61,353 bases of DNA from Dehalococcoidia bacterium (GTDB lineage: Bacteria > Chloroflexota > Dehalococcoidia > Lucifugimonadales > Lucifugimonadaceae). The notes below the pieces were generated by a model, which worked only from the letters and a program-made list of their open reading frames with translations, had not been told where the DNA came from and made no database searches. The DNA lies in the NCBI GenBank assembly GCA_028285005.1, contig JANQQP010000045.1:1-61353 (forward strand), written 5' to 3'. Of the stretch, positions 16,903 to 25,921 are shown piece after piece (within the stretch, counting starts at the first letter, position 1; each line of letters begins with the position of its first letter). Position numbers and translations under genes: made by a program.

Positions 16903-17934
16903 ATGCCCAAAGCCACGACCAGGCCTTCGTCCAGGGCGGACGAACGCGTAATGGTCTTCATCGACGGCTCGAACCTCTACCACGTCCTCGGCCAGACATG
17001 CGGCCGCCACGACCTGCAGTTCGACAAGTTTGCCCAGAAGCTGGCAAACGGCCGTGACCTTCGAAGGGTCTACTACTACAACATCCGGCAGGAAGCGTTC
17101 GAGGACCGCTCCAACGCATCGGACCAGGACAAGTTCCTCGCATCCCTCTACGACACTCCACACCTCGAGGTGAAACTCGGGATCTGGAAGCAACGCGGCT
17201 CCACGATGGTCGAAAAGGGCGTCGACGTGATGCTCGCCACCGACCTCGTCACACGCGCATACCGCGATTACTACGACACGGCGATCATCGTCTCCGGCGA
17301 CGCCGACTTCTATCCGGCACTGCAGGCGGCGAAGGACGTCGGTAAGCAGGTCGAGGTAGCAGCGTTCGAGACCAACATCTCAGCAGAGGCTGCAAGGGTT
17401 GCCGATCTCCACATCAAGCTGACTAAGACTTATTTCACCGGCCTGTGGATGACGCGGGCGCAGCAGCGACAGCGCTCGGCAGCACTGCGCAAGCCGGAAG
17501 TATCTGACGAAGCTGCTTCGCCCAACGGCGAGGACAAGGCAGCGACGAAATCCGCGTCGAAGACCACGACTCGCCGCAGCACACGCGCATCCACGAGCCG
17601 CTCAACTACAAGACGCACCACATCTCGAACCGGCACACGCTCCCGGACCTCGACCCGCTCTTCAGCTAAGGAAGAGAAGGATGTGAAGGTCGACAAGGTC
17701 GTCACGCACCCTGAGCTCGAGGACACGAGCGAGAAAGAGGCGGCCGAGATACGCCCGAACATCAGGCGCACACCGTCCCGACGAAAGGTCGGCGGCACAA
17801 CCTCTGCCTCCTCTTCGAACGGCGCGAACGGCGCCTCGTCGAAGCCAAGACCACCGGCGCTGCGAACTCCCGCGAGCTCCAGCAACGACGACACGGCAAG
17901 CAAAACACCCGAGCCAGCCTCAGCAGACAGCTAG
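16903..17934 (+). CDS. NYN-domain (LabA/DUF88) putative RNase with basic low-complexity tail
   Basis: A 343-residue protein. Residues ~15-185 form a PIN-like NYN domain: MVFIDGSNLYHVL with the first acidic metal ligand, EKGVDVMLATDLV with the second, and AIIVSGDADFYPAL with the third. These match LabA/DUF88 endoribonuclease-like proteins. The C-terminal ~150 residues are disordered and rich in Thr, Ser and Arg (for example TTTRRSTRASTSRSTTRR), likely to bind nucleic acid. It starts at 16903 (MPKATTRPSS). It stands alone, followed by a repeat cluster. Confidence 0.88.
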   Translation: MPKATTRPSSRADERVMVFIDGSNLYHVLGQTCGRHDLQFDKFAQKLANGRDLRRVYYYNIRQEAFEDRSNASDQDKFLASLYDTPHLEVKLGIWKQRGSTMVEKGVDVMLATDLVTRAYRDYYDTAIIVSGDADFYPALQAAKDVGKQVEVAAFETNISAEAARVADLHIKLTKTYFTGLWMTRAQQRQRSAALRKPEVSDEAASPNGEDKAATKSASKTTTRRSTRASTSRSTTRRTTSRTGTRSRTSTRSSAKEEKDVKVDKVVTHPELEDTSEKEAAEIRPNIRRTPSRRKVGGTTSASSSNGANGASSKPRPPALRTPASSSNDDTASKTPEPASADS

Positions 17935-17949
17935 AGAGCAGGTCGTTTT

Positions 17950-18292
17950 CTCCCCTCTCCCTTGAGGGGAGAGGGACTAAGGGAGAGGGTGATGTCGGCC
18001 GGAGGCCGACGGCTTGCCGAATAACAAGCTTCCTTCGACAGGTGCAGGATGCTGCGCCACTTCTCCCTCCCTGACAGGGAGGGAGTTAGAGGGTGGGTAG
18101 TTGATTCGGATCTGCGGCTGCCAGTCAGAGAGACGACCCTCACCCTAGCCCTCTCCCAAGCTGGGAGAGGGGATTGAGCCGCCCTTCGGCAGGCTCAGGA
18201 TGGCACGAGACTGTCATTCTGAACTTGAATCAGAATCTCCCGCTGACCATGGATCAACGGTCAGATCCCTCCGCTACGGTCGGGATAACGAT
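17950..18292. repeat. Repeat cluster: C, D, B, D and A units
   Basis: Five copies fill the 411-base gap before the transhydrogenase gene: C (17953-18012, CCCTCTCCCTTGAGGGGAGA then GGCCGGAGGCC), a decayed D (18033-18052), B (18063-18175), D (18180-18203) and A (18212-18290, final GGGATAACGA). This is the densest run of different families in the window. Confidence 0.9.
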
Positions 18293-18345
18293 CCGATTCC
18301 CGGTAACATCGCTCCGACTAACCACCACTCTAAACGGAGCGCACC

Positions 18346-19626
18346 GTGACCAACCTTGAAACCGGCTTCACCATGGACACATCGTCCATCAAGTTCGGTC
18401 GCGGGATGACGCATGAAACCGGCTTCGAAGCTCAACGCCTCGGCTGTCGGCGAGTCATGATCGTCACAGACCGCAGGCTGGCCGAGCTCGAACCGGTCGC
18501 CAACGTCGTGGCCTCACTCAAGGCCGCAGACATCGACGCCGTCGTCTACGACGGAGTGCGCACCGAGCCAACTGACGCTTCCTTCAGGGACGCCATCGTC
18601 TTCGCTCACCAGGGCGAGTTCGATGGTTACGTCGCGGTCGGCGGCGGCTCCAGCATCGACACTGCAAAGGCCGCCAACCTCTACGCAACCTATCCCACCG
18701 ATCTCCTCGCCTATGTCAACGCGCCTATCGGCCGTGGCGAACCGGTGCCCGGGCCGCTCAAGCCGCTCATCGCCGTTCCCACGACCGCTGGCACCGGGAG
18801 CGAAACCACCGGCGTCGCCATCTTCGACCTGGTAGAGATGGGTGCCAAGACCGGAATTGCCCACCGAGCTCTCCGTCCCGTCGTTGGCATTGTGGATCCA
18901 GGCAACACGAGCACGCTGCCGCCTATGGTTGCCGCATGCTCAGGCTTCGACGTGCTCTGTCACGGCCTTGAAAGCTATACAGCGTTGCCGTTCGACCAAC
19001 GGGAAGCTGCGGAATCGCCGGGCGCACGGCCCTCATACCAGGGCTCGAACCCGATAAGCGATATCTGGTCGTTACGTGCCGTCGAGATGGTGGCGGAGAA
19101 CATGGTTCGAGCCGTCACTGACCCCTCGGACACCGAAGCCCGTGAGCGGATGCTGCTCGCCGCGACGTTCGCCGGTGTGGGCTTCGGTAATGCCGGTGTG
19201 CACCTGTGCCACGGAATGTCGTATCCGGTTTCAGGGCAGGTCAAGGAGTTCTGTCCCAACGGCTATCCGCAGGACGAGCTGCTCGTGCCGCATGGAATGT
19301 CCGTGGTTCTTAACGCTCCGGCCGTGTTCCGGTGGACTGCTCGGGCGAACCCGGAACGCCATCTGCGCATGGCGCAGGCGATGGGAGCGGATGTGTCAGA
19401 CGTAGATCCCGCCGACGCTGGTGACCTGCTCGCCGAACGGGTCATCGGTCTGATGCGAGCGACCGGCATGCCGAACGGCCTCTCAGCGATTGGCTACGGT
19501 GAGGACGACATCGATCGCCTCGTCGAGGGCACGCTTCCACAGCACCGTGTCACCAAGATCTCGCCAAGACCCATTGATGCTGATGCGCTGAGAGAGCTAT
19601 TCCGCAACTCCATGACGCTGTGGTGA
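18346..19626 (+). CDS. Iron-containing alcohol dehydrogenase, hydroxyacid-oxoacid transhydrogenase-like
   Basis: A 426-residue group III (iron-type) dehydrogenase. It has the nucleotide site YVAVGGGSSIDTAKAANL, the phosphate-side PLIAVPTTAGTGSETT, and the metal ligands in CSGFDVLCHGLES, NAGVHLCHGMSYP and VPHGMSVVLN. The inserted PFDQREAAESPGARPSYQGSN region and overall length match the ADHFE1-type hydroxyacid-oxoacid transhydrogenases, which couple 4-hydroxybutyrate oxidation to 2-oxoglutarate reduction. The start is GTG 18346 preceded by GGAGCGCACC. It lies among the sugar-acid genes but is transcribed alone. Confidence 0.87.
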   Translation: MTNLETGFTMDTSSIKFGRGMTHETGFEAQRLGCRRVMIVTDRRLAELEPVANVVASLKAADIDAVVYDGVRTEPTDASFRDAIVFAHQGEFDGYVAVGGGSSIDTAKAANLYATYPTDLLAYVNAPIGRGEPVPGPLKPLIAVPTTAGTGSETTGVAIFDLVEMGAKTGIAHRALRPVVGIVDPGNTSTLPPMVAACSGFDVLCHGLESYTALPFDQREAAESPGARPSYQGSNPISDIWSLRAVEMVAENMVRAVTDPSDTEARERMLLAATFAGVGFGNAGVHLCHGMSYPVSGQVKEFCPNGYPQDELLVPHGMSVVLNAPAVFRWTARANPERHLRMAQAMGADVSDVDPADAGDLLAERVIGLMRATGMPNGLSAIGYGEDDIDRLVEGTLPQHRVTKISPRPIDADALRELFRNSMTLW

Positions 19627-19650
19627 GTTAGGTCGTCTCGACCTACCAAT

Positions 19651-19932
19651 TGTCATCCCGACCAGCGCTGAGGGATCTGACCGTTGATGGGCGGTTTACG
19701 GGAGATTCTGAATCAAGTTCAGAATGACAGAGGGACCACCCTTCGACAGGCTCAGGATGGCTGTAATCTGCGAGGTCTGGTGGACAATCCCCTCGCCCAG
19801 CTTGGGAGAGGGTTAGGGTGAGGGTCATCTCTCTGACTGGTAGCCGCAGATGCGGTAGGGGCGCTGCTTGCCGCGCCCGGTCTGGGCAAAGCCCAGACAT
19901 CAACCCTCCCTCCCTGCCTGGGAGGGAGAAAT
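19651..19932. repeat. Repeat cluster: inverted A, D, and inverted B carrying F
   Basis: An inverted A unit (19651-19729), a D word (19737-19760) and an inverted family B unit (about 19786-19931) lie between two convergent genes. The B unit carries family F (GTAGGGGCGCTGCTTGCCG and GTCTGGGCAAAGCCCAGAC) between its two end hairpins. Confidence 0.9.
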
Positions 19933-19945
19933 CGGTCACCCTTAA

Positions 19946-21127
19946 TCACCCACCCGCGAAAATCTCACGCATCCGCCCGCCGATCTGCTCAATCTCCGAA
20001 TCCTCCAGCAGCCGTACGTCAAGCCGGATCGTGTTCGGGTCGCTGTGATGACTCATAGCCGCAATCGCCGGTTCACCGTCGTGCAATAGTTTCAGCAGCT
20101 CTCGGCTGCTCGTGCCGTTCTTGGCCGTCAGGTGAACGGTCGGATAAGGCCGCTGGTGGTAGTCGGGAAACACCGTCTCCACCGAGGTCCCGGGCAGGTC
20201 ACGCACCAGGTCCGCCATCATTGCTGTGCGCCTGTGGTGCTCGGTCATGCGGTCTTCCTCATCCTGCTCGGCCCACCACATCAGGGAAGCCACCTGCGCC
20301 ACTACCTCCTCCTTGCTCACCTTGCAGATGCGGCCAATGCCGTGCTCCGGCGCAGACTGCATTGCCACCGATTCGATCAGGTCTGCGCGCCCGGCGAGGA
20401 TTCCCGCTCCCTGCGGTCCTTGAAGCCCTTTACCGCCCGAGAAGCAGACGAGGTCGGCGCCGATGTCGGTGAACCGGTGCAGGTTCTCTTTCGGAGGCAG
20501 CGCATTCGACGCATCGACCATCACCGGCACGTCGTGCGCATGCGCGATCTCAATCACCTGCTCCAGCGGGATGTCGCCCGCCGGAGCGTAGCCGACCCAG
20601 TAGACCATAGCGATTCCGTCTTGCTCGAACGCCCGCACGTACTCATCCGGCGTGGCGATATCGCCGTCCCCGATCTCTACAAATTTCATGCCTGCGGTCT
20701 GTACGGCCATCGCGTACCCGTGATCGACGTACTCTTCTCCGGCCGGCGAAATCCGGCGAGCGAAACGCTTTGCCACGCAAAGGTTCTTCATTCCGGTCGT
20801 GTCAGGCAGCCGCTCCATCTTCGCCGGATCGAGTCCGGTCAGGATCGCTGCGGTTCCGACCATCATCGCCGCTGCGCAACCCGAAACGATGAAGCCGTCT
20901 TCGGCATGCGTGTATCGACTAATCACGCCGCCAGCCGCTCGCTGTAGCTCCAGCATGTCGACAGACGAATCGGCCGCTGCCTGCATAGCCCGTAGCGAAA
21001 CGTCGGGCAGCAGCGTTCCGCCATACATGGTGTGATGGCAAGTCGCGTTGATGAACCTGCGAACGCCCAGCGCTGCGTACGGGTCGGCTGCGAGCTGGTC
21101 GAGAGTGAGTGATTCGAACTGAGTCAT
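19946..21127 (-). CDS. SelA-like PLP-dependent enzyme (DgaE-type ammonia-lyase family)
   Basis: A 393-residue fold-type I PLP enzyme of the SelA-like group that includes D-glucosaminate-6-phosphate ammonia-lyase (DgaE). The Schiff-base lysine is in DLVCFSGGKGLQGPQGAG; the aspartate that pairs with the PLP pyridine nitrogen is in VPVMVDASNALPP. The opening FINATCHHTMYGG replaces the more common INATGV-x-L-HTNLGR of this group. The likely reaction is elimination from an amino-sugar acid or hydroxy-amino acid. The neighbouring enolase-superfamily gene is divergent. The true substrate is unknown, and it is not expected to be selenocysteine synthase because no sel genes are seen. Confidence 0.8.
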   Translation of the reverse strand: MTQFESLTLDQLAADPYAALGVRRFINATCHHTMYGGTLLPDVSLRAMQAAADSSVDMLELQRAAGGVISRYTHAEDGFIVSGCAAAMMVGTAAILTGLDPAKMERLPDTTGMKNLCVAKRFARRISPAGEEYVDHGYAMAVQTAGMKFVEIGDGDIATPDEYVRAFEQDGIAMVYWVGYAPAGDIPLEQVIEIAHAHDVPVMVDASNALPPKENLHRFTDIGADLVCFSGGKGLQGPQGAGILAGRADLIESVAMQSAPEHGIGRICKVSKEEVVAQVASLMWWAEQDEEDRMTEHHRRTAMMADLVRDLPGTSVETVFPDYHQRPYPTVHLTAKNGTSSRELLKLLHDGEPAIAAMSHHSDPNTIRLDVRLLEDSEIEQIGGRMREIFAGG

Positions 21128-21195
21128 GGATTGGCCCTCGAGGTGGGAGATGTCGGCACAGCGTACAGGCTCTGGCCGATATCAGTGGCCTTGGC

Positions 21196-21310
21196 AAATC
21201 CCCTATCCCGATTCGGGAGAAGGTTCGTGTCTTCCCCTCTCCCTTGATGGGAGAGGGATTAAGGGAGAGGGATTAAGGGAGAGGGTGATGTCGGCCACAG
21301 GCCGACCACT
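21196..21310. repeat. Repeat cluster: partial B end and C unit with internal duplication
   Basis: A decayed B-like hairpin (CCCTATCCCGATTCGGGAGA, about 21202-21223) precedes a family C unit (21235-21308). Within the C unit the phrase GGGATTAAGGGAGAG occurs twice in tandem, adding about 17 bp to the usual form. Confidence 0.88.
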
Positions 21311-21456
21311 TCTAGCCCACGACCCACCCGCTCCCCCAAACCCCATCAGAAGGTGAAATAATCCCCCTCGCCGACCAGCCCGGCCAGCTATCTCAACCAT
21401 CAGGGAGACTGCGACAAACCTCCGCAATCTCACCAACAGAGACCCCAGAGAAAAAC

Positions 21457-22656
21457 ATGAAGATCACCGACCTCAAGTGCGCAATCATCGGCAACAACCC
21501 TGTCGTCCGAATCACAACGGACGAAGGCATCGATGGAATCGGCTGCGGCGAAGCATCGAAGCCCTACCTCAAGCCACATGTCCTCTTCTACAAGGACCTC
21601 ATCCTCGGCGCGGACCCTCGAGACGTCGAAAGGGTCATGCGCCGCATCCGCCGCATGGGCGCCTTCAAGCCATGGGGCACCGCCGTCAGCGCCATCGAGG
21701 TCGCACTCTGGGACATCGCAGGAAAAGCCTCAGGCCAGCCGATCTACCGACTGCTCGGTGGCAAAGTCCGAGACAAGGTACGCGTCTACAACGGCAACTT
21801 CAGGCGCAAGATGGGCGGCCCATCGCCCGAAAGCCACGCCGAGAACATGAAGTGGATGAAGGAGCTGCCTCAGAAGTTCACCATCATCAAGCAGGGCATC
21901 GCCTTTCACGGCGGCATGGCCAGCGAAGTGCCGAACTACTACTACGGTGACTACGAAGACGTCGACCGCTTCCCCAAGCGCGGCCGCATGACCGAAAAGG
22001 GCCTCAAGCACACCATCGCCTGCGTCGAGGCCATGAAAGAGGTGCTTGGCGACGAGGTCGGTCTGGCCCTTGATGTCGGTCCCGGCGTCATTCCGCAGGA
22101 CGCGCTCAAGCTGGCGCAGTCGCTCGAGCACCTGAACCTGATGTGGATGGAGGACATGATCACCGGCGACTACACGCCGCATGTCACGGCATCTCTCTAC
22201 CGGGATGTTTCGATCAATACTTCGACGCCGATCCACACCGGCGAGCAGATCTACCTGCGACAGAACTTCATGGAGCTGATCGAGACGCGGGCGGTCGACG
22301 TGATCGGTCCGGACCCGCTGGATGTTGGCGGAATCGCCGAGCTGAAGTGGATCGCCGAGTACGCGGACCTCCACGGTATCGACATGGCGCCGCACGGAAC
22401 GCTCGACGGCCTTATCGGCCTCGCCGCTTTGACTCACGTCTCGGCGACGCTGCCGCAGAACTACTTGGCGTTCGAGCTGCCAAACGCACAGTTCCCGTGG
22501 TGGCACGACATCGTGGAAGGGATGCCCGCGCCGGACGACATCGTCAAGGACGGCTTCATCGACATGGCCGACTGGGAGCGCCCCGGCCTAGGCATCACGC
22601 TGAACGACGAAACAAGGAAATACCTGAAAGAAGAAGACGCAGACTTCTTGGATTAG
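21457..22656 (+). CDS. Enolase-superfamily dehydratase (mandelate racemase group)
   Basis: A 399-residue enolase-superfamily enzyme. It has the capping-domain loop GIGCGEASKPYLKP, the hinge AVSAIEVALWDIAGKA, the barrel ligand region VGLALDVGPGVIPQ, then LMWMEDMITGD, HTGEQIYLRQN and a late DMAPHGTLDGLIG. The ordering D, E, E and H matches the mandelate racemase subgroup that dehydrates or epimerises acid sugars. It differs clearly from the galactonate-type enzyme at 13266, so it should act on another acid. It diverges from the SelA-like gene 329 bp away, the space holding a C repeat. Confidence 0.85.
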   Translation: MKITDLKCAIIGNNPVVRITTDEGIDGIGCGEASKPYLKPHVLFYKDLILGADPRDVERVMRRIRRMGAFKPWGTAVSAIEVALWDIAGKASGQPIYRLLGGKVRDKVRVYNGNFRRKMGGPSPESHAENMKWMKELPQKFTIIKQGIAFHGGMASEVPNYYYGDYEDVDRFPKRGRMTEKGLKHTIACVEAMKEVLGDEVGLALDVGPGVIPQDALKLAQSLEHLNLMWMEDMITGDYTPHVTASLYRDVSINTSTPIHTGEQIYLRQNFMELIETRAVDVIGPDPLDVGGIAELKWIAEYADLHGIDMAPHGTLDGLIGLAALTHVSATLPQNYLAFELPNAQFPWWHDIVEGMPAPDDIVKDGFIDMADWERPGLGITLNDETRKYLKEEDADFLD

Positions 22657-22671
22657 CGGCTTGTCTTCCTC

Positions 22672-23040
22672 CTCTCCAGCTTGCGGGAGAGGGCTGTGGT
22701 TAGGGTACCTTCTTCTCCCTCCCTGAGAGGGAGGGAGTCAGAGGGTGGGTCGGTCGCTCCGAGGACAACCGGTTGAGTCAGGGAACAACCTACCCCCCAC
22801 CAGTCTCCTCCCTGTTAGGGAGGGGGAATTGCGATGTCATTCTGAACTTGATTCAGAATCTCTCAACTGACCGCTGATCCAACTCCAACGAGAGACTCCG
22901 GATCAAGTCCGGAATGACAATTTGAAGGGTCGGGACATACCCCCTCTCCCTCGATGGGAGAGGGATGAAGCGAGAGGGTGATGTCGGCCAGAGGCCGACG
23001 GCCTACCGACCTTTGGCCACCCTTCGGCAGGCTCAGGATG
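22672..23040. repeat. Repeat cluster: B fragments, long A, C and D
   Basis: A lone B-type end hairpin (22672-22706) is followed by a variant B unit (22715-22829, whose right end is CCTCCCTGTTAGGGAGGGGG), a long family A unit (22835-22919), a C unit (22940-23002) and a D word (23017-23040). The D word ends 10 bases before the ATG of the peptidase gene. Confidence 0.9.
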
Positions 23041-23049
23041 GCGAGAACC

Positions 23050-24414
23050 ATGCAAGACATCTACGACCACATCGAAGATCACATCGACGAGCACATCGAA
23101 ACGCTCCTCCGCCTCGTCAGCCAGCCGTCCATCTCTGCCCAGCGGCTCGGCTTCGACAAAGCGCCCGGCCTCGTTAAGGAGATCTTCGAATCTGTCGGCC
23201 TCGACACCGAGATCGTGCCGGTCCCGAACGATGGCCTTCCCTCCGTCTACGGCACCGCAACCGGCGACAACACAGACCGGACGCTCCTCTTCTACACGCA
23301 CTACGACGTGCAGCCCGTCGACCCGCTGGAGCTCTGGGAATCGGACCCGTTCAAGCCCGAGCGCCGGGGCGACCGCCTCTACGGCCGCGGCATGTCGGAC
23401 GACAAAGGCAACATCGTCGCCCGCATCGCCGCCATCAAGGCCTTCAACGAAACCCGCGGCGGCTTGCCGTGCAACCTGAAGTTCTTCGCAGAGGGCGAAG
23501 AAGAATCTGGTTCGATCAACCTCCCGGCGCTCATCGCCCAGCGCGGCCAGGACTTTGCCGCTGACGCCTGCATCTGGGAGGGCGGAGGTCGCAACGCCAA
23601 CAACGACCCCTTCATGTACCTCGGCCTCAAAGGCGTCCTCACCGTCGAACTCAGCATCAGCCGACTCTCGGTCGACGCCCACTCATCGCTCGCCACCGTC
23701 CTGCCGTCCGCTGCGTGGCGTCTGCTTGATGCGCTGAAGACGATCAAGGGTGACGACGACCGGGTGCTGATCGAGGGCTTCTACGATGACATCACGCCGC
23801 TGAGCGAGGCTGAAGAAGCGGCGATCACGGAGCTGCCTGACGAGACTGAGGAACTCCGCAGCATCTACGGTGTGAGCGATTTCGTGAACGAAGTTGAGGG
23901 TGAGGCGCTGCGCAGGAAGCTTTACTTAACGCCAACAGCGAACATCGCCGGCCTTACATCGGGCTACCAGGGTGAAGGCTTCAAGACCGTGCTCCCTGCG
24001 GCTGCCAGCGCCAAGCTCGACTTCCGGCTCGTGCCCGAGATGCGGCCCGGCGACATCTTCGAGAAGTTGCGCCTTCACCTCGACCGCCACGGCTTTTCGG
24101 ACATCGAGGCCACGCTGATCGGCGGCGTCAACCCGTACCGCACGGCCATGGACGCTCCGTTCGTTCAGCTCGTCGCCGAAACTGCCGAGGAGATTTACGG
24201 CCGCAAGCCTGTTGTCACTCCCAACATGGCCGGCACAGGCCCGATGTACGACTTCGGCCACGACATCGGCATGCCGATCGCAACCTCCGGCATCGACCAT
24301 CCGGCGCATAACATCCACGCGCCGAACGAGAACATCACCATCGATGACTTCCTGCTCGGCGCAAAGCAAGCTGCGCTGATCATCCAGCGCTTCGCGGAGC
24401 AGGGCGCGGGGTAG
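23050..24414 (+). CDS. M20-family metallopeptidase (dipeptidase)
   Basis: A 454-residue zinc exopeptidase-like enzyme. Metal and catalytic residues are visible in FYTHYDVQPVDPLELWE (His, Asp), YGRGMSDDKGN (bridging Asp), EGEEESGSINL (catalytic Glu and metal Glu) and the late HPAHNIHAPNEN (final His). A dimerisation lid lies in the middle. It should cleave dipeptides or N-acyl amino acids in the cytoplasm. I start at ATG 23050 (MQDIYDHIED); the open frame continues to 22978, but the added 24 residues are translated C and D repeat sequence. Confidence 0.9.
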   Translation: MQDIYDHIEDHIDEHIETLLRLVSQPSISAQRLGFDKAPGLVKEIFESVGLDTEIVPVPNDGLPSVYGTATGDNTDRTLLFYTHYDVQPVDPLELWESDPFKPERRGDRLYGRGMSDDKGNIVARIAAIKAFNETRGGLPCNLKFFAEGEEESGSINLPALIAQRGQDFAADACIWEGGGRNANNDPFMYLGLKGVLTVELSISRLSVDAHSSLATVLPSAAWRLLDALKTIKGDDDRVLIEGFYDDITPLSEAEEAAITELPDETEELRSIYGVSDFVNEVEGEALRRKLYLTPTANIAGLTSGYQGEGFKTVLPAAASAKLDFRLVPEMRPGDIFEKLRLHLDRHGFSDIEATLIGGVNPYRTAMDAPFVQLVAETAEEIYGRKPVVTPNMAGTGPMYDFGHDIGMPIATSGIDHPAHNIHAPNENITIDDFLLGAKQAALIIQRFAEQGAG

Positions 24415-24440
24415 CGTCGATGTTAGTCGCCCGCGCCACC

Positions 24441-24722
24441 TGTCATCCCGACCGTAGCGGAGGGATCTGACCGTTGATCCATGGTTGAACGAGAGATTCT
24501 GAATCAAGTTCAGAATGACAGAGTTGCAACCCTTCGACGGGCTCAGGATGGCGGGTTGTCGAAGGCGCAATCCCCTCTCCCAGCTTGGGAGAGGGTTAGG
24601 GTGAGGGCCATCCGCCTGATTGGTAGCCGCAGATCCGGTAGGGGCGCTGCTTGCCGTGCCCGGTCTGGGCAAAGCCCAGACAACAGCCCACCCTCTAACT
24701 CCCCCCCTGCCAGGGAGGGAGA
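24441..24722. repeat. Repeat cluster: inverted A, D, and inverted B carrying F
   Basis: An inverted A unit (24441-24520), D word (24528-24550) and inverted B+F composite (24570-24722) follow the peptidase gene. The order and orientation are the same as in the cluster at 19651-19932, which suggests a duplicated composite block rather than independent insertions. Confidence 0.9.
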
Positions 24723-24854
24723 ACAGGTCGCTTCACCACCCAACGAGCCATCCCGCGGTAGAATCCCAAACTCACTCACCGCAAACTGAGCGCGTGCATC
24801 AAACTACTCCCGGCCTCTAGCCGCACGCCGAACCCATGAACAAGGGGAGCCACA

Positions 24855-25637
24855 TTGGCGATCATCCAGCCAACGCCTGACCACGTGCTAGATGAGGCAA
24901 CGCGCCTCGCACTCACCAAAGTCAACACGACAGCCGTGGTCGACGTGCTGGCCCGCAACGGCTACGACGCCCGTTACACCTACATGCCGAACCTGCGAAC
25001 CATGAACCCCGGCCTGCGCCTCGTCGGCCGCGCCGTTACCGTCCGCTTCGTTCCGGCGCGCCCCGACGCCGATGTCGAAAAGCCGGCCGGTGAGGAGTCG
25101 CCGGAATATGCCGCGTTCGAGATCGCAGGCCCCGGCGACGTCATCGTCATGGAAGCCATGCGCAACAAGCTGCTGTCCATCGGCGGCGACATCAAGTTCC
25201 TGCGCCTCAAGCAGCGAGGTGTGGAAGGCCTCATCACCGACGGCGGCATCCGCGACATGCACACCGTGAAGGACTACGGAGTGGGCATCTGGGGCTACGA
25301 CAAGACCTCGAACCTCGGCACGCGCGTCGGCACACCGTATTCCACGAACGACTCGGTGACCGTCGACGGCATCCTGATCCGCCCCGGAGACTACATCGTT
25401 GCCGACGACGACGGCGTCGTCGTGATCCCGCTCAAGGTTGCTGCCGACATCGCGCAGAAGGCGATCGAGTACGACGACCTCGAAGAGTGGATCAGGCGCA
25501 GGCTGGACGAGGAGAACCTGTCGCCTGGCAAGTACTACCCTCCGGACGACGAGACCTTCGCGCTGTACCGGAAGTGGAAAGCCGAGCAGGCGGCTACGAA
25601 CGGTGCTGCGACGAACGGTGCTGGCGTCAAGCACTAG
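24855..25637 (+). CDS. RraA-family aldolase/decarboxylase-like protein
   Basis: A 260-residue RraA-like protein, the fold shared by the RNase E inhibitor RraA and 4-hydroxy-4-methyl-2-oxoglutarate aldolase. The active-site stretch GLITDGGIRDMHTV has the Arg-Asp pair used by the aldolases, and GDYIVADDDGVVVIP is the typical C-terminal strand. The lengthened C-terminal helix (EWIRRRLDEENLSPG, DDETFALYRKWK) favours a metabolic enzyme. Start is TTG 24855 preceded by GGGGAG. It probably cleaves an oxo-acid from the nearby sugar-acid routes, which is inference. A second RraA-type gene is at 31365. Confidence 0.87.
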   Translation: MAIIQPTPDHVLDEATRLALTKVNTTAVVDVLARNGYDARYTYMPNLRTMNPGLRLVGRAVTVRFVPARPDADVEKPAGEESPEYAAFEIAGPGDVIVMEAMRNKLLSIGGDIKFLRLKQRGVEGLITDGGIRDMHTVKDYGVGIWGYDKTSNLGTRVGTPYSTNDSVTVDGILIRPGDYIVADDDGVVVIPLKVAADIAQKAIEYDDLEEWIRRRLDEENLSPGKYYPPDDETFALYRKWKAEQAATNGAATNGAGVKH

Positions 25638-25684
25638 TCCGACTGCGCCGCACAAATTCGCCACCAGTCGCGCTGCACGCCCGA

Positions 25685-25713
25685 TTGACCCTCAATTCGG
25701 CGCATGTTAGCTT
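25685..25713 (+). promoter_or_regulatory. Candidate promoter of the valS T-box transcript
   Basis: TTGACC (25685-25690) and TAGCTT (25708-25713) are separated by 17 bp. The -35 matches five of six consensus bases; the -10 is weak. Transcription would begin near 25720, just ahead of T-box stem I. Confidence 0.4.
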
Positions 25714-25921
25714 CGTTCAAGTACGAATATCGCAAACGCTGCGATGGGGAGTAGTACCGGTTAGTCGGGCCTGAGAGAGGCGGCGGAAGGTGCAAGCCGC
25801 TGGCCACGGAACCGGGAAGTCGCCCCTGAGCGGTCTCGCTGAACATCGGCAATAGCCGTAAGTAAGCAAGAACGTCAGCCACGTTACGGCCAAGAGAGGT
25901 TTTGGAGCATTCGGTTTGTTC

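Noticed and set aside
20132..20947. 271-codon plus-strand frame
   Set aside because: Antisense to the PLP enzyme, which has a clear lysine motif and full length.
19943..21127. Selenocysteine synthase (SelA)
   Set aside because: The active-site pattern is SelA-like but the entry motif differs, and no selB, selD or selenocysteine tRNA is nearby; the ammonia-lyase branch fits better.
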